From Episyrphus balteatus (taxonomy: Eukaryota; Arthropoda; Insecta; Diptera; Syrphidae), in assembly GCF_945859705.1 (NCBI RefSeq), contig NC_079134.1, positions 152,369,718 through 152,433,717 on the forward strand: a DNA stretch of 64,000 nucleotides, in the 5' to 3' direction. Positions 21,076-33,602 of this stretch are shown piece by piece (within the stretch, counting starts at the first letter, position 1; the number at the start of each line of letters is the position of its first letter). The notes under the pieces are model-generated. The model made no database searches, was not told the DNA's origin, and was given only the letters and a program-made list of their open reading frames with translations. Made by a program: the position numbers and the translations under genes.

Positions 21076-24000
21076 AAAATGAGGTTTTAAAATTTTCTCA
21101 AAAACCAGAAGACATAGAAACATATAGTTTTCACTGTTCGATAAGGAATCAATTGAGGCAGTTTTCTGTGTGAGTATTTTTTTTTACTAAAATTCACAGT
21201 CTGGACAAAAATAGTATAAAATGAGTTAAAAATTTTTTTTTTCGCCTATTTTTAACTTTGAAATCGATTATTTCAAAAACTATTGATTATATTATATTGA
21301 TTTAAAAATAAGAATCAAATGTACAATTTTGCCTTTCAGAAATGGTATAATTTATTACTGTAAGTGTTGCCGTTGTTTTTTAATAATTTTTTTTTATTTT
21401 GATAATTTTTTTTTTAGAAAAATGCCCCTCCCACCTAAACGGGGAGAGATAGACCCCCCTCCTAAAGAAAAAAATGTTTGTATTGAGCTCCTCTACAAAA
21501 ACCCGTTATCAAATTCTGGCGCCCAAGTTATCCTACTACGTGCCGAAACAACATTTTTGTTCTATACATAAAAGTTCGAATTTCTGTATCTGGGTTGAAA
21601 TCGAAAATTTTTTTTTTCTAAGCCAATTTGGAAGTGATTTTCATAAAAAATACCTCGATTAATTGGGAAATAGATATAGTTTTAGAATATATTTTTTAAA
21701 TAGCGTGTTGTTTTGAAAACATATACTTTAAATTGATGCCGAAGTTTGGCAAATGAATTTTTGAACTTTGACAGCTTATACATTCTAAGTGGTTTAATCG
21801 AGTTACATGTTTTATACATTGTTATAAAGGTATATTTATCTTCTATCAGAAACTGTAAAAAATTCGAAAATGGGTAAAAAATTGTCGAAGCTAGAATTTT
21901 TTCAATAGGTGAAAAAACCGTTTTTTGCCCGTAACACAAGATTTTAGGGGTGTTAGGTGATGTTCAAATACCGTTTCGTATTCAGTGCGACTAGATCTAC
22001 AAAACCTGATAGGTCTCCGCCCGCGTATATTTTGAGTGTTACACCGTGTTATTATTGCCTTTGTTTCACTCAAATTCACTAAAAACACCACAAAATTCAT
22101 ATTTAAATGACCCAGATAAAGATCATTTAAAGATGGGTAGGTATTATATCAATAGTCCGTGTTAAATTATACATATAAACAGCTAATCTTCTTAAACAAC
22201 CATACCCAACCATCAAGTATCCCCACTTTACCATCAGAATTTTCATCACCACTACCACAAATTTTATTGGAAGCAACAAACCTCAAAATGAAGTAACATC
22301 ACGTCCTATTATATCCCTTTATACACTAATCGACCTTATCGTTTCTTCCAACAGGAAAAAACAAAAAACCTCCCTCCTCCGGTAAACTATCTCTATGTGG
22401 GCAATTTGCCCCAGTTTTCAAACTTCTTCATCTCCAAATCCAAGCTCTATTTTAGAGGTATAGATATTCTAGAACCATGATACAATACAAAACTGCATTT
22501 AAATAAAATTCTAATAAATTCAAGTTCACGTTTAGTTCCGCTTTGCTTCGACTCGAAAAGTTGAAACGAAAAATGTTTTTGCTTTGCAAATCGTCTGTCG
22601 TTTAGGTTTTATGATACGTGTAACTGGGGCACTATACCTACAACCGACTCTTCTACGAAACGAACCTCTCAAATATGTTTTCTGTTTTCTTCGTTCTTAT
22701 TTCTTTTGTCTATGGCGCGAACAGATTGTATAGTGTCAGGGCTCAGGGGCTATAATGTAGCTTCTTAAGAGTCCCCCATCTCCAAGGTTCGAAAAATCTC
22801 AGAGCGATTAAAGTGTAAATAGAACCCGTGCCATTCTAGCTTTACCCTTTTTAGCAGAAATGTTTGTTACCCCCCCAACCACCCATCAATATGACAACAT
22901 GTGAAGCTAAGTGTTGCTCAGGATGGAAGGAGGAAGACGATGTTGATGGCAAAGTCGACTGAGCAACGTCAGGGGGTGAATCACAAAATGATTATTTTGT
23001 CAGTACAGATGGTTTTAGGGGTTGGGGGCAAATAGCGCGCTAAAGCAACCCCTTTCTAGTGCTTCGCCTGGATTAACCCTTTTGCTAGTTTGAAGAAGAA
23101 GTTTAATGGGTACTGGAGCGGGACCGAGACGGAAACTCCTTCTCTTTGTTGTCGACTCGATTCAACACAAAGTAGTCGAAATGGAATTATTTAATCCTTT
23201 TGAATAGAAAAACATAGATCGGCGACAGCAGCGGCTTTGTCATCTACCAGTTATAAGGTAGACATGATATTGAAGAAGCACGCGAGACAAACTGTTTACT
23301 TTTACCCCGAAAAGGCGGGATGCTAAATGACAAAGGCAGTAATACTCCAGGAAGATGGCAAACGAGGATGCAAGGACGAGTCTACTAGAAGCGTTATCGC
23401 ATCGCCAGAGTTAGCAACAATGTTAGGAAGCATTAGTTGTTGTCAGTGTTGAAAATGACAATCTGAGAATGCTCTTAATGACGGTACTTCGTTTATTGTG
23501 TAGATACTTGTACTGACGCTCTTTCTCAGTGTTGTTGTCTATGCACAGATTGGGGTTACTATTTAATCTTCATCTAGGACACGTGCAATGACGATAAGTC
23601 AGAATGAATTTTTTTGACGAGAGTTTTGTTCTTGTTTAACTGGGTTACTACTACTACACATTATATCGATTTTACAGCTCATAAGCTTTGCATATCTCTA
23701 AGAGCTCTTTAGCACGTACTCAAGTGTAAACACTGACTGTATGGATAAAAGTGAGGATAATTTAAAGGTATTTCATTGCTCTTCACATGACACGTGTGCA
23801 AATAAACGTTTAAGGATTTTTTTTTCTGGGCATCTACAATTCATAATTAAATGGTCTTGAGAGATTTGCGTAGTGCCGAGATATTTGTATTACCGAATTA
23901 AATTGATAAAAAAAAATGTATTCATGCAATTAATGAATTGCTAAGAAATATGGAATAATGTGTTGCCTGATGGTATAGTAAAGCCTGTACTGCATAGATA

Positions 24001-24479
24001 CAAAAAGTGAAAAAAGTACAAAAAAGTTTCTAATTTTTCAAAAATAATTTATAGTTTTAAATGTCGCATCAAAAAATTTTGTGTTTGTTATTTTGTACTT
24101 TTGTTTAATTTTTATACTTTTTTTGCCTTTGTGTTTTTAGCTTTACGCCTTTTTTAGTGGTATTGCGTCCCAAATATTTTTAAGGGCTTTTCTTATTATT
24201 TACACTACCTTCGGGCCTGATGCCAGAGCATTTTTAAATCCTCCCAACTAAGCCAAAATTTCTGGAAAAGAAAAAAATTTAAAAATTCAAATTTTTTGGA
24301 TTACACATTTCATCTAGTTCTAGGTAACTACATATTTGCATGTCGCATTAGTTGACTTGATTATTTTAAAAATCGTTTCAGCTAAAAATTAGGATTTGTA
24401 CCAAAAATTTAGGTTTGAAAATCAACAATTACATTTTTTGAGAAAAGTATTTAAACTTTTTTTTAATATTAAATTAAAT
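21076..24479. other. Mostly single-copy intergenic sequence
   Basis: A short AT-rich start holds GCCCCTCCCACCTAAACGGG (about 21424), shared with the repeat at about 52133. From about 22150 to 23820 the sequence is more complex and GC-richer, with no recognisable repeats or open frames. It could hold regulatory DNA, but I see no specific element I can name. Confidence 0.45.
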
Positions 24480-25080
24480 ACGACTGAGTCGCACGTTTTT
24501 GATGTTAAGGTAAAAGTAACTGAAATGCTAAAGCTTTTTATTGAACTAAATTTGGAAAAATTTTAATTCTTAAGAAATTTCAAAGTAATGTAAACAAACT
24601 AGAGTCTGTTTTTATAATTTATAAAACATCGTTTTTTAATCATCTTTTAAACAAAAAATTGAAAATCTTTAGAGATGTTTAAAAAAAAATAATTTGTAAT
24701 TATACAAATTTTTCTAACATTAAAAAAAAAGTCATTTTTAAGAAAATATTATTCAACACATAAAAACGAAATTTCGATAAAATTCATTAACCCGTTTTCA
24801 AAAAATTGATTAAAAAAAATTTTAATACTTTATTTTAAAATCCAAAAGAATTTGTTTTTAATTTTGTAAAATTTGTATTAAACGGTTACTTTAGGTCCAT
24901 TTTCTTCACTCGGAGTTGAACAAAACTTGAGAATTTTTATATTAAAAATTCTCAAGTTATGTTCAACTCCGAGTGAAGAAAATGGACCTTAATGTTCTGT
25001 AAAAAAATTTCTATTGAAATCGGTTATGTCGTTTACTACAAAAATTCATAAATAAAAAAAAACCGTTGTATGACACGTAC
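24480..25080. repeat. Dispersed repeat family C2, copy 1
   Basis: GACTGAGTCGCACGT followed by AAAGCTTTTTATT, TTTTTCTAACATT and CATAAAAACGAAATTTC segments is shared, inverted, with 58100-58720. Its GTCGCACGT end resembles the CGACTGGGTCGCACGTACTT end of the family C elements at 51240 and 56790. A 95-bp hairpin MITE is inserted at 24894. Confidence 0.65.
24894..24988. mobile_element. 95-bp hairpin MITE with TTA target duplication
   Basis: Arms of about 46 bp (GGTCCATTTTCTTCACTCGG... and its inverse) have a single mismatch and enclose a 3-nt loop. TTA occurs directly on both sides (24891-24893 and 24989-24991). A 3-bp TTA duplication and GG...CC ends fit PIF/Harbinger-type insertions. Near-identity of the arms suggests youth or gene-conversion of the palindrome. 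It sits within family C2 sequence. Confidence 0.75.
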
Positions 25081-25439
25081 CATTTATAATGGTACAAAAA
25101 ATATTTTGGCATCACTAATTAAATTACTGCAAAACAGTAGTTGTTTATAATCAAACGTGCCTTAGCATATAAAACAGGAAAACGAAAGGTATTTTGTGTC
25201 CACACAAACAGACATTTGTAAAAAAAAATGTTCTAATATACACCATAGTGACCGTTTCAGTTTAAACATTATGTTAGGTAGAAATGGCTGTCAGGAAAAC
25301 TACTGGCACACTTGGACCACTTATTGATCCGTTATGATACCATGATTTTCCAATAAATTCCTCACTAATTAAACCAGTTGGAGCCAGGTACACTCCCTTG
25401 GGGCAGTGTAATTGTATAATGCATTGGAAGCCACACAAT

Positions 25440-26591
25440 ATATATTGATCTGATAAAAAGGTTACCCCAGGGGCCCCAAAAAAATAAACTGCTTTTTTAA
25501 AAAAATTATAGTTTTATCTAAGGGCCCCAAAAAATATTACTTGAGAAATCTTTGCAACCACAAATAATACATTAAGGGCCCCAAAAAAGCAAAAAACAAC
25601 TTCCAGCCAGGGCCCTGCAGGGGCCAAAATGCTTTTACTTCAGGACTTAAAAAAAATTAAATTAAATTTTTTTTTTTTTAAATTAAATTATATTTGTTAA
25701 TAGATTACTAAATATTACTTTAGGACCCCAAACAATATGACTTCGGGGATCCAAAAATATTATATGAAGGGTCCCAAAAAATAATTGTTCAGGAACCCCT
25801 TTAGTTGAGAGGCAGTCAAATATAAAATTGGGGGCCCCCAAAATCTATTAGATACTACCTAAGGAGAACAAAAATATTCATCAAATTTTCTGATGACATG
25901 ACAAATATTATTTGAGGATCCTCAAAAGCTATTACTTCAGTGGTTCAAAACAATCAAATGGAAAATTAAATATCAATTTAGGGGCCCCAACATAAATACA
26001 TCAAGGCCCAAAATAAAAACATTACGTTATTGGCGGCATTCCGAATATTACATCAGAACAGAGACCTATTAATTCTTGGCTCAAAAAAAATTATATTATA
26101 TTTTAGGGGCCTCTAAGCACTTAATTTTGAGGCCTCAAAAATAATTTTTCAGGGGCCCCAAAAGAAATAAACTATGTTTGATGATGGAAAATCAAATGTG
26201 TACACATTACTTCAGAACAGAGGCCCAAGAACTATCAATAATTCTAAGCTAAAAAAATTTTTATTTTTCAGGGGCCCCAAAATAAATTATGTCTGATGAT
26301 GGAAATTCAAATATGTGTAAGTTTGTTGTCATCTATCAGACAAACTTAATAACCATTATGATTACTTTGCCTTTTCAATACTTTGCTAAAACACTTACGA
26401 TAAAAATTTATTTTAGGTGCCTCTACGAACATATTAAAACATTAAAATAAACCTAAAAATAAATAAGCCATACAAAAAAAAATGTATGGCGTATACGTAC
26501 TTTTTTTTGTATCTAAGGAGCCCCCAAATATCAAAGGGGCCCCAAAATTTAGTCTGGCCCCGGGGACCCGACGACGCAACGTACGCCACTC
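25440..26591. repeat. GGGGCCCCAAAA-spaced degenerate repeat, possible hAT relic
   Basis: The palindromic block GGGGCCCC followed by AAAA occurs, exact or mutated, about 17 times (for example 25469, 25521, 25574, 25832, 25981, 26152, 26270, 26537), separated by 20-130 bp of AT-rich sequence. Many intervals have partly similar text such as AAATTATGTCTGATGATGG. The right edge reads ACGTACGCCACTC (26579-26591), which resembles a mutated hAT terminus CAGTGGCGTA in inverse, but no matching left terminus or 8-bp duplication was found. Confidence 0.6.
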
Positions 26592-26710
26592 GTTGGAGCT
26601 TTTAATAAAGCGGTGAATTTGATTCAAAATTTGCTACTTATTACTTTTTTAAAAACATTTAGACACAAATAGGATATAGAAATTAAAGGCATTATCAGTT
26701 CTTAACATGT

Positions 26711-27675
26711 TAGGGTAAAACTAGGTATACAATACGCCCCAGTTTACAAAACGCCCCACCAGTCTCGTACGCACACAGGTGTTGTTAGACAAACAAAACG
26801 AAAACTGTTCAAACTAATTTAAGTTGCTCGTCAATTGTGTTATTGAGTTGTAGTAATCTGTGTGCCCTGAAAAGAAAAAAACTGCAAAACAAAAATTTGG
26901 GACCAAAACTTATTGCGGAGAGTGCAGACAAAATTTCATTTTTTCAAAAAGTATAAAGACCATATCAAATTGATATATATATTTAGAAAGTTCAAAAATT
27001 GGGCTTCTTAGTCCTTTTTTGGCAATTCCTTGAAATCAGCTTGGATTGCTATATTTTTGCATGCGCGTATTGCACTTCGAAATTTACAAAACGCCCCAGT
27101 GCAGTAAGTGTAATACGCCTCAGTAAATTATGAAGTAAAATACTCATTAACATTTTTTTTAATTTGCTATATGCTTAAGAATTGCATTAAATTACAAAAA
27201 GACGACACTGCGGCCATTATGGTCAAAAACGAAAATTATTTCAGGACCGTTTTTAAAGAAGTTTAGTTTTCAGCGCATATCTTGCCATATGGCGTTGCAC
27301 GATTTTTTTTACCATGTATACATACCAGATTGCAACATTTGCGGCCGCAAAGCATCTCAAAATTCTATATTCCAAAATCAATTAATTTAATTTTTCTAAT
27401 TTAGTACATTTGTACCTACTTTTTCCTTAGGGGCGTTTTGTCACTGGTGTGGGGCGTTTTACCCAGCAAATGAGTTACAAAACGCCCCACTTGAACTTTT
27501 TTTAAACGATTTATATATAATATATGCTAACATATTTTAGTACATATGAATATGCCAAAAGTAAGAAAAAAGACTATACTTTTTATATTTACCAAAAAAA
27601 ACTATTAATTTCCTTTATTTTTTTGTTTTATTGAAGATTCAAAAAAAGTGGGGCGTATTGTATAGTTTTACCCTA
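26711..27675. mobile_element. TA-flanked TIR DNA element (GGGTAAAACTA termini)
   Basis: TAGGGTAAAACTAGGTATAC at 26711 and GTATAGTTTTACCCTA ending at 27675 form terminal inverted repeats beginning GGGTAAAACTA, flanked by TA. The motif ACAAAACGCCCCA and its inverse TGGGGCGTTTTGT recur inside (about 26746, 27087, 27430, 27461, 27477) and ACAATACGCCCC marks both ends. No transposase is encoded. Architecture (TA target, GGGTAAAA start, repeated internal 13-mer) parallels the element at 9601-11593, though the internal motif differs. Confidence 0.83.
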
Positions 27676-30600
27676 TTATTATAACTTTATGATATTTAAA
27701 GGTTTGTAATAACTCGATGGAAGTTTAGTTGCATGTCAAAATGATTTGTTTTGCAAGTGAATTCGTTTTTTACTCATTACGTTTAGTTACTCATTGGTGT
27801 AGAGCATGAACAAAACTGAGCCTAGTTCGAATCGTTGTGGAACTCATACTGCATTTCCTTTTTCTCAATCAGTGCGTCTTTTATTTTCACACAGAACATT
27901 CTACTACTGTACAGTAAGTCAGTAAATCAAACATCAACAACATTTCGTATCCCAATTTGTTAACGTTTTTATCAGTTTTATATTTTTCTAAACAACATGA
28001 TGGAACTGCCACTGAGCGAGGTGACTGCTTTAGAAAACTGGAACAAAATTATGTGTTTTTTTTTTTTTAACCTTTGTGTATATTACCAAAGGTATGATTA
28101 AGACCCATTTTTTGTGCAAAAAAATACCTGCATTTTCAATATAATTTTCTTTGAATTTACATTCACATTTCAAAATAAAATTGGGTGCCTCTCAAATTTC
28201 CATTTACCAAATTTTTTATTTTAAAAAACATTATTTGTATGTATATTAAGCCTTCAAAAATTAAGTTTTCCATAATTTCAAACAAACTGAATAAACTTTT
28301 TCGCATATAGGTATATATCTGTCATCATCATCATCATCGCCATAACCATTAACATCAAATAAAATTCCTAACTCAATAACATGCAAAACATCACGTAAAC
28401 ACAACCATTAAAGGTGAAACTGATTCAATAAAAACACAGCAAAATTATAATTCCCATCAAAAGTCCTTACGATGGTGATGTGACGCGGCGACGACATCCC
28501 TATGTATATAAACGTAAACGAGAGAATTTACATTCGGCTGAATCCGTTTCATTTCTCTGGAATGGGATGAGATGTCCGGGGTAAGAGTAGAGTGTGACTC
28601 CCGGGCGCCTCCTGATGCCTCCTCCGCCGAAAAAAAACCCACTTTAGTGATGGATAACATGGCTTCATCAAGTTTACCCCCCCAAACATTACCCTTCCAA
28701 CCTATCCCTTTCCCTCTTTACACACACACACACACACACACACAACAACTGTCATGTCGTCGTTTACTAACCTCGGGCTAAATTTCATCAACGCAAACAT
28801 CATTCAACGGTTTTTATGCGAAAAACTTTAATGGATTTTAACGTCAGGAAATTAAACGACTAAATCAATAAATCCTTTGTCCATGTCCTTTGGGATGATG
28901 ATGAATTCCTAGCGGGAAGTGAATGAGAAGAGAGGCTGCTGTTTTTTTTTATACTAAGCAAGGCGGCTGTTTGGAATGGTTTTTGGAGTTTGGATGATGT
29001 TTTAAAAGGCAGCGCAAAGTTACGTTGAGGGTATATAAAAACGGCAGGCGTGTTGATAGCTACGCGGCACGGTGTTGTAAAGTGTCCTGCCGCTTCTCAG
29101 CGAACCTGCCATACAGCGAGAGAGCCTGGCATAAATCTGAAATTGGATTAAATCTTGATAATTTAATATTTTTAATGGAGCATCGGAGGAGCGAGCGTCA
29201 AGCTGCTGTGATGGCACTTTTTATACCAACTTTACGCACTCACATATACTATCTAGCTCCTATAAGTATGCAACATATATGTATCTACGCAAGCAAAATA
29301 CCTTTTTATAATACTTATGCAATAAATTGATAATGGCGGTTACGGTACGGGGCTTTTTCGTTGGTTTGGGTTGTGAGTGAACATCAGTTTGGGCTTTGGG
29401 GTATTTTCCAAAAACTACGAGAGCTGATGCCAGAGTTGAGTCTAGAGTCGGTTTTTGCCAAAAATATTTGCCACGTTACCCAGACACTCATTTACTGCGG
29501 TGCTATAATGATTAACATGGAAAGAAGGTTTTTCGGAAAGTGGATAGAGTGGAGCTCTGCAATGGGGCTGGATGTCTAATAAGAACTATAGACGAGGTCG
29601 TGGCGTGGCATGGTAACATGGAATTTTTGGTCTAATTTCAAAATTGGACGTTAATGAGTTTTGTGGCCAGCCTAATCTACGAAATTCAAGGATGCAATTA
29701 TCGTGGTTGCTCTTTCAGAGTCATAGTACCTAATACCTATGGATACCCCGCCTGCTCTTATGTCGTTCTATTAGTAAAAGTATACCAAAAGGCGGGTTAA
29801 GTGCAATTTCATTATGATGATGATCATCATCCTTATAGTTGGTCGTTTGGGGAATGTATGTCATAGGTCCCAGTGCTCTGGGAAATATAATTTTCGTTTT
29901 TGATGATGGCATATAGTGGTGGACCAAAAAGTTCTCGCTTCACCATTCACAACTACTCTTCTTTGGGTGAAGTTATTACAGAGATTTAATTGAATGTAAA
30001 AAGTTTCAAGTGCTTTAAGTGGTTTGAATTCGAGAGAGGGAGGACGACAAGAGTCTTTGTGGTTTCGTTTTTCTTTTTTTTTTTTTTTATTTTTCATCTT
30101 CTTGTTTTTAATGGAAAGTTCTTTAAAGTTGAGGGGTTGTCTCTCTGTTTTTTTATTTTTTTTTTTTTTTTGTAAACTTTATTGAATTAGGTCACTTAAG
30201 AAAAACATGGTGATAAAAAAAGCAACGAAATGAAATTTTTCAACCTGTATGTAAGTTGAAGTTGACAGTTTGGAATATGCTTTACAATTAACGTGTGACA
30301 AAAATATCTTTAAAAAAGTTTGTTTTTAAAAGTGAAGCATCAATAAAATGAGGTTGGCTTACAATCATAATTTTTAAGGTACATAGGTAACCTCATTTTA
30401 AAGACATCTCTTGCGCAATGCAATTGAGATTCGAGATTTGTGGTAAACAAAAGTGAAAAACGCTTTTTAACAGGGTGTTTGGTTTTTTTTCTTGTACCAT
30501 GAGAATACCTCTAATTATTAAAATAAAAATGGAAATGGATTGATGTCAAACCTTGCCAGGGGGTGATCTTAATGTTGACAACAACCGAAATGATATATTA

Positions 30601-31670
30601 GTTAGGTAATGACCTACAACAGTGGTATAAAGCTGAGTCAGAATAAAAGAAGAAGCTGACGGGGTATAAAAAACTTGTCAAAAAAAAAGTTTAGTTTCTT
30701 CTTAGACATTCAATGAAAACTCTCCATCTGACTAATGTTCAATTTCTCAATTGTAACAATTAGGTATTTTACTAAAAATTTAAGAAACAAGCAGCTTAAA
30801 CAATTTTTGGATTTTTAATATGGTATTACCAATTTCTAATGCAATACCTTTCTCTAAAGAACAACAATAAACATTGAGAGCTTTAATTGAACGGCGACGA
30901 TTTGCTTCTTTATTACTATTTCAGCTGTTTTTGAATGGATTCTCACTTTGTTTAATATTCCTTATGATGGATATTTATTAGCTTTCGTATATCAGCAGTA
31001 AACCATGGGCTTTTGTTATTTCAAATTGTAATGATTTTTGACGTGATAAAGTCTTATAAATCGATGAACCATGGCAGCCACCACAAAAAAGTGACGCCAT
31101 TTTCTCCCGTTCCACTCTCGCACTTTCGCAGTGCGGCAAAAATTTTAATTCAAAATTAAAAAAAAACTTTTAGAGATACAAAAATCTTCTATAGCTTATT
31201 TGAAAGATAATAACCTAAAGTTAAATACATATGAATGATTTTAAAAAAATTCCTTCTTTTAATAGGGGTAAAACAAAATTTTAAAAAATTGGCTATTTTC
31301 TAAACGCGGCAATGCAAAGAGTTGAATTTTTTTATCAATAGATACATTTATTTCAAGACTGACAATGGTATTGAAAAAATTCTAAAAAAATCTCAAAATC
31401 ACACTATAAATGGTTTTCTAAAACTAAAACATGAGGTAGACCTATGACATAGTAGTGATTATAGGTAGGAGAATTTTTTTCGACAATTTGAAAAAAAAGT
31501 CATTCAAAAGATAATTAAAAAAAAAGTTAGGGGTCTATTACGGATTTTTTTTAAGTCTCTGCGTTTCGAAACATGAATTTTTGAAAAGCAAATACTTATT
31601 TTGGGGTATTTTTGGGTGAGTTTTTATTTTTTTTTTTAAATTTTTTGTAGCATTCACCTTTTTTAACCGT
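27676..31670. other. Single-copy intergenic sequence with microsatellites
   Basis: No gene is supported. Contains CAT repeats at about 28322-28338 and a CA microsatellite at about 28719-28743. The stretch 28440-30050 is clearly more complex than its neighbours, and TATA-like sequences occur at about 28503 (GTATATAAACG) and 29031 (GTATATAAAAACGG). Open frames at 29025-29330 and 29361-29579 show no recognisable domain. Confidence 0.45.
29030..29043 (+). promoter_or_regulatory. TATA-box-like sequence
   Basis: GGTATATAAAAACGG is a strong match to a TATA box with a GC-rich stretch immediately downstream (GGCAGGCG...GCGGCACGG). No initiator motif or downstream exon could be identified, so promoter activity is only a possibility. 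Confidence 0.2.
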
Positions 31671-31679
31671 TTTTTATTT

Positions 31680-32400
31680 TTATATTTTTTTCTTCAACAG
31701 ATAAATAAATGAAATTTATACTGTAGAAAGAAAATAGACAGGACTATATCTGTGCAATTTTGTAGTCACAATTTTGAGATAACGGTAAAATAAAGTTTTA
31801 TTATTCAACAGGTTCTATCTTTTGATCTGAAGCAAATACAAATTTTATTTAACTTTATTGAGCATCCTGATGGTGTTACCTTTTATTTGGTATATCACAC
31901 ATAACTGTACATTTACTACAAGCTACACAATGTTAAATTAAAAAACTTGCGAAATACCTCAACAAAACACCTGGTGAGATCTGTTGATCATGAACAGCCA
32001 CCAGAGTGTGGGAAGTACCGTAATCTCAGTTTGGAATTTCGACATGGTTGGTTTTAAAAAATTCTGACTTTTTTTCTAGGCATCGCAGAAACAAGATTGA
32101 AACGTCATATGAAGGGTGAAATTATAAGCTTTTACATGATATAAAATTTTGTATAGGTTGTCTAATAAAAATTGATTCAATAGCGTGAGAACATAAAATT
32201 ATATGTTATTTTTTGCTTTTTTTTGATGAAAATCGATCGAGTTCAAAAAATTCTAGCTCTTTTTGTAGATGCCTAATAGACATGATCGTTATATATATTT
32301 TGAATTGAAGCAATAAGCTTTCAGGTGGTATACAATTTATTATAGGTTGTTACATATACCAACAACACCGGAAATTATTTTTTCGCTTTTTTCATAAGAA
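31680..32400. repeat. Dispersed repeat family D, copy 2
   Basis: Shares AGATAAATAAATGAAATTT, TTTTGAGATAACGGTAAA, TCTTTTGATCTGAAGC, GGAAGTACCGTAATCTCAG and TATAGGTTGTC segments with 39100-39850 in the same orientation and 20380-21070 in inverse. The last ~200 bp (CATATGAAGGGTGAAATTAT to TTATAGGTTGTTAC) look internally duplicated, as in the 20.4-kb copy. Confidence 0.7.
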
Positions 32401-32639
32401 GTGATTGTTTTTAATAAATTATTTTAATACTTTTTGCGCATTGTAAAAATTAAAAAATGGTTTTATTATTTAGAAGAAATGGTATAATTTTTTCTGTAAG
32501 CTTTTATAATAAAAAAATTAATATTATTTTTTGTTACAAAGTTGGTAGGTACTTCCAGTATGATCCCATTCATACCAATTTGGTCTAGTTCTGACTATGA
32601 CATCTATGAGAAAGATGTCGGTTTTTGATTTTTGTTAAT

Positions 32640-33249
32640 AATCCAATAAGCCAAGTTCTCTAGCTACTTTGGCACTACACCCTTATTTACAGGAAACAAC
32701 TCAGGCCATTTTCGACCCCCCTCTAACTTCCACACCAAAGATGCTAGAAATTTCAAACTCGCTACATTTGTTGAGCTGGTCGAAACCAAACTCCTCACAA
32801 AATTTCAGCCTCTTACGATGAGAAGTTTCTGAGATATAGGGCTTCAAAAATCGCAAAAACCGTAACTGACTGACTGACTGATTCACTCACTCACTGACAG
32901 ATCATCAAAATTATGGAGAACTTCCCGTTAACGTAGAAACTTGAAATTTTACACGGTGATAGGACTTGTGGTGTATACAAAGGAAAAAATCGAAAATTTG
33001 AGATTTTCAATTCAGGGGGCGTGGTATCCGTCCATTCCCGCTGAATTTTCATCAAATATTATAGAGCACTTCTGATTATCGTAGAATCTTGAAATTTTGT
33101 TGAATGGTAGAGCTTGTAGTTTATACAAAGGAAAAAATTTAAAATTTAAGAATTTTAGACAGGGGGCGTGGCAACCGCATATTTTCACTGAATTTTCATC
33201 AAATATAGAGATTTTAAATTCTATAGCCATACCTTGCAAAAAGTAGTGA
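32640..33249. repeat. Left-edge tandem repeat family, second locus
   Basis: From 32930 the sequence matches the 147-bp repeat seen at 1-447 (GGGGGCGTGGTATCC, TTATAGAGCACTTCTGATT, GGGGGCGTGGCAACC), with about two units. Preceding it are a CTGACTGACTGACTGATTCACTC run (about 32865-32897) and a block containing TCAGAAACTTCTCATCG in inverse, which may belong to the same element. The junction into the foldback at 33250 is the same as at 487. Confidence 0.75.
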
Positions 33250-33602
33250 AATCAAAACAAAAACATTACTGTTAAAAAAAGAGCCAGTTCTACTATGTTG
33301 AAATTATGCTGGCACAAAAAGTACTGAGATGTAAAAGTGTACCAAGTTCTAAAGTTTGGGTTCAAATTCGTACCAATAAAATTTTGATTGTTTACTTGGC
33401 AATTTTTGAAATAACTTTAAAAATCGGTAATTAAAAGCAAAATTGTTAAGGGAACAATCAAAATTTTATTGAAACGAATTTTAACCCAAACTTTAGAACT
33501 TGGTACACTTTTACATCTCAGTACTTTTTGTGCCAGCATAATTTCAACATAGGAGAACATGGCTCTTTTTTTAACAGTACCTAATGTTTTTGTTGTGATA
33601 TT
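33250..33602. mobile_element. Foldback element, copy 2
   Basis: Same inverted-repeat element as 487-832. The left arm starts ATCAAAACAAAAACATTACTG and the right arm ends CTAATGTTTTTGTTGTGAT near 33600. The arms have diverged from each other more than in copy 1, and the loop carries changes. The minus-strand open frame across it is hairpin sequence, not a gene. Confidence 0.8.

Noticed and set aside
29025..29579. Possible exons near a TATA-like box
   Set aside because: The open frames show no recognisable domain and no consistent splice structure; the TATA match alone is weak.
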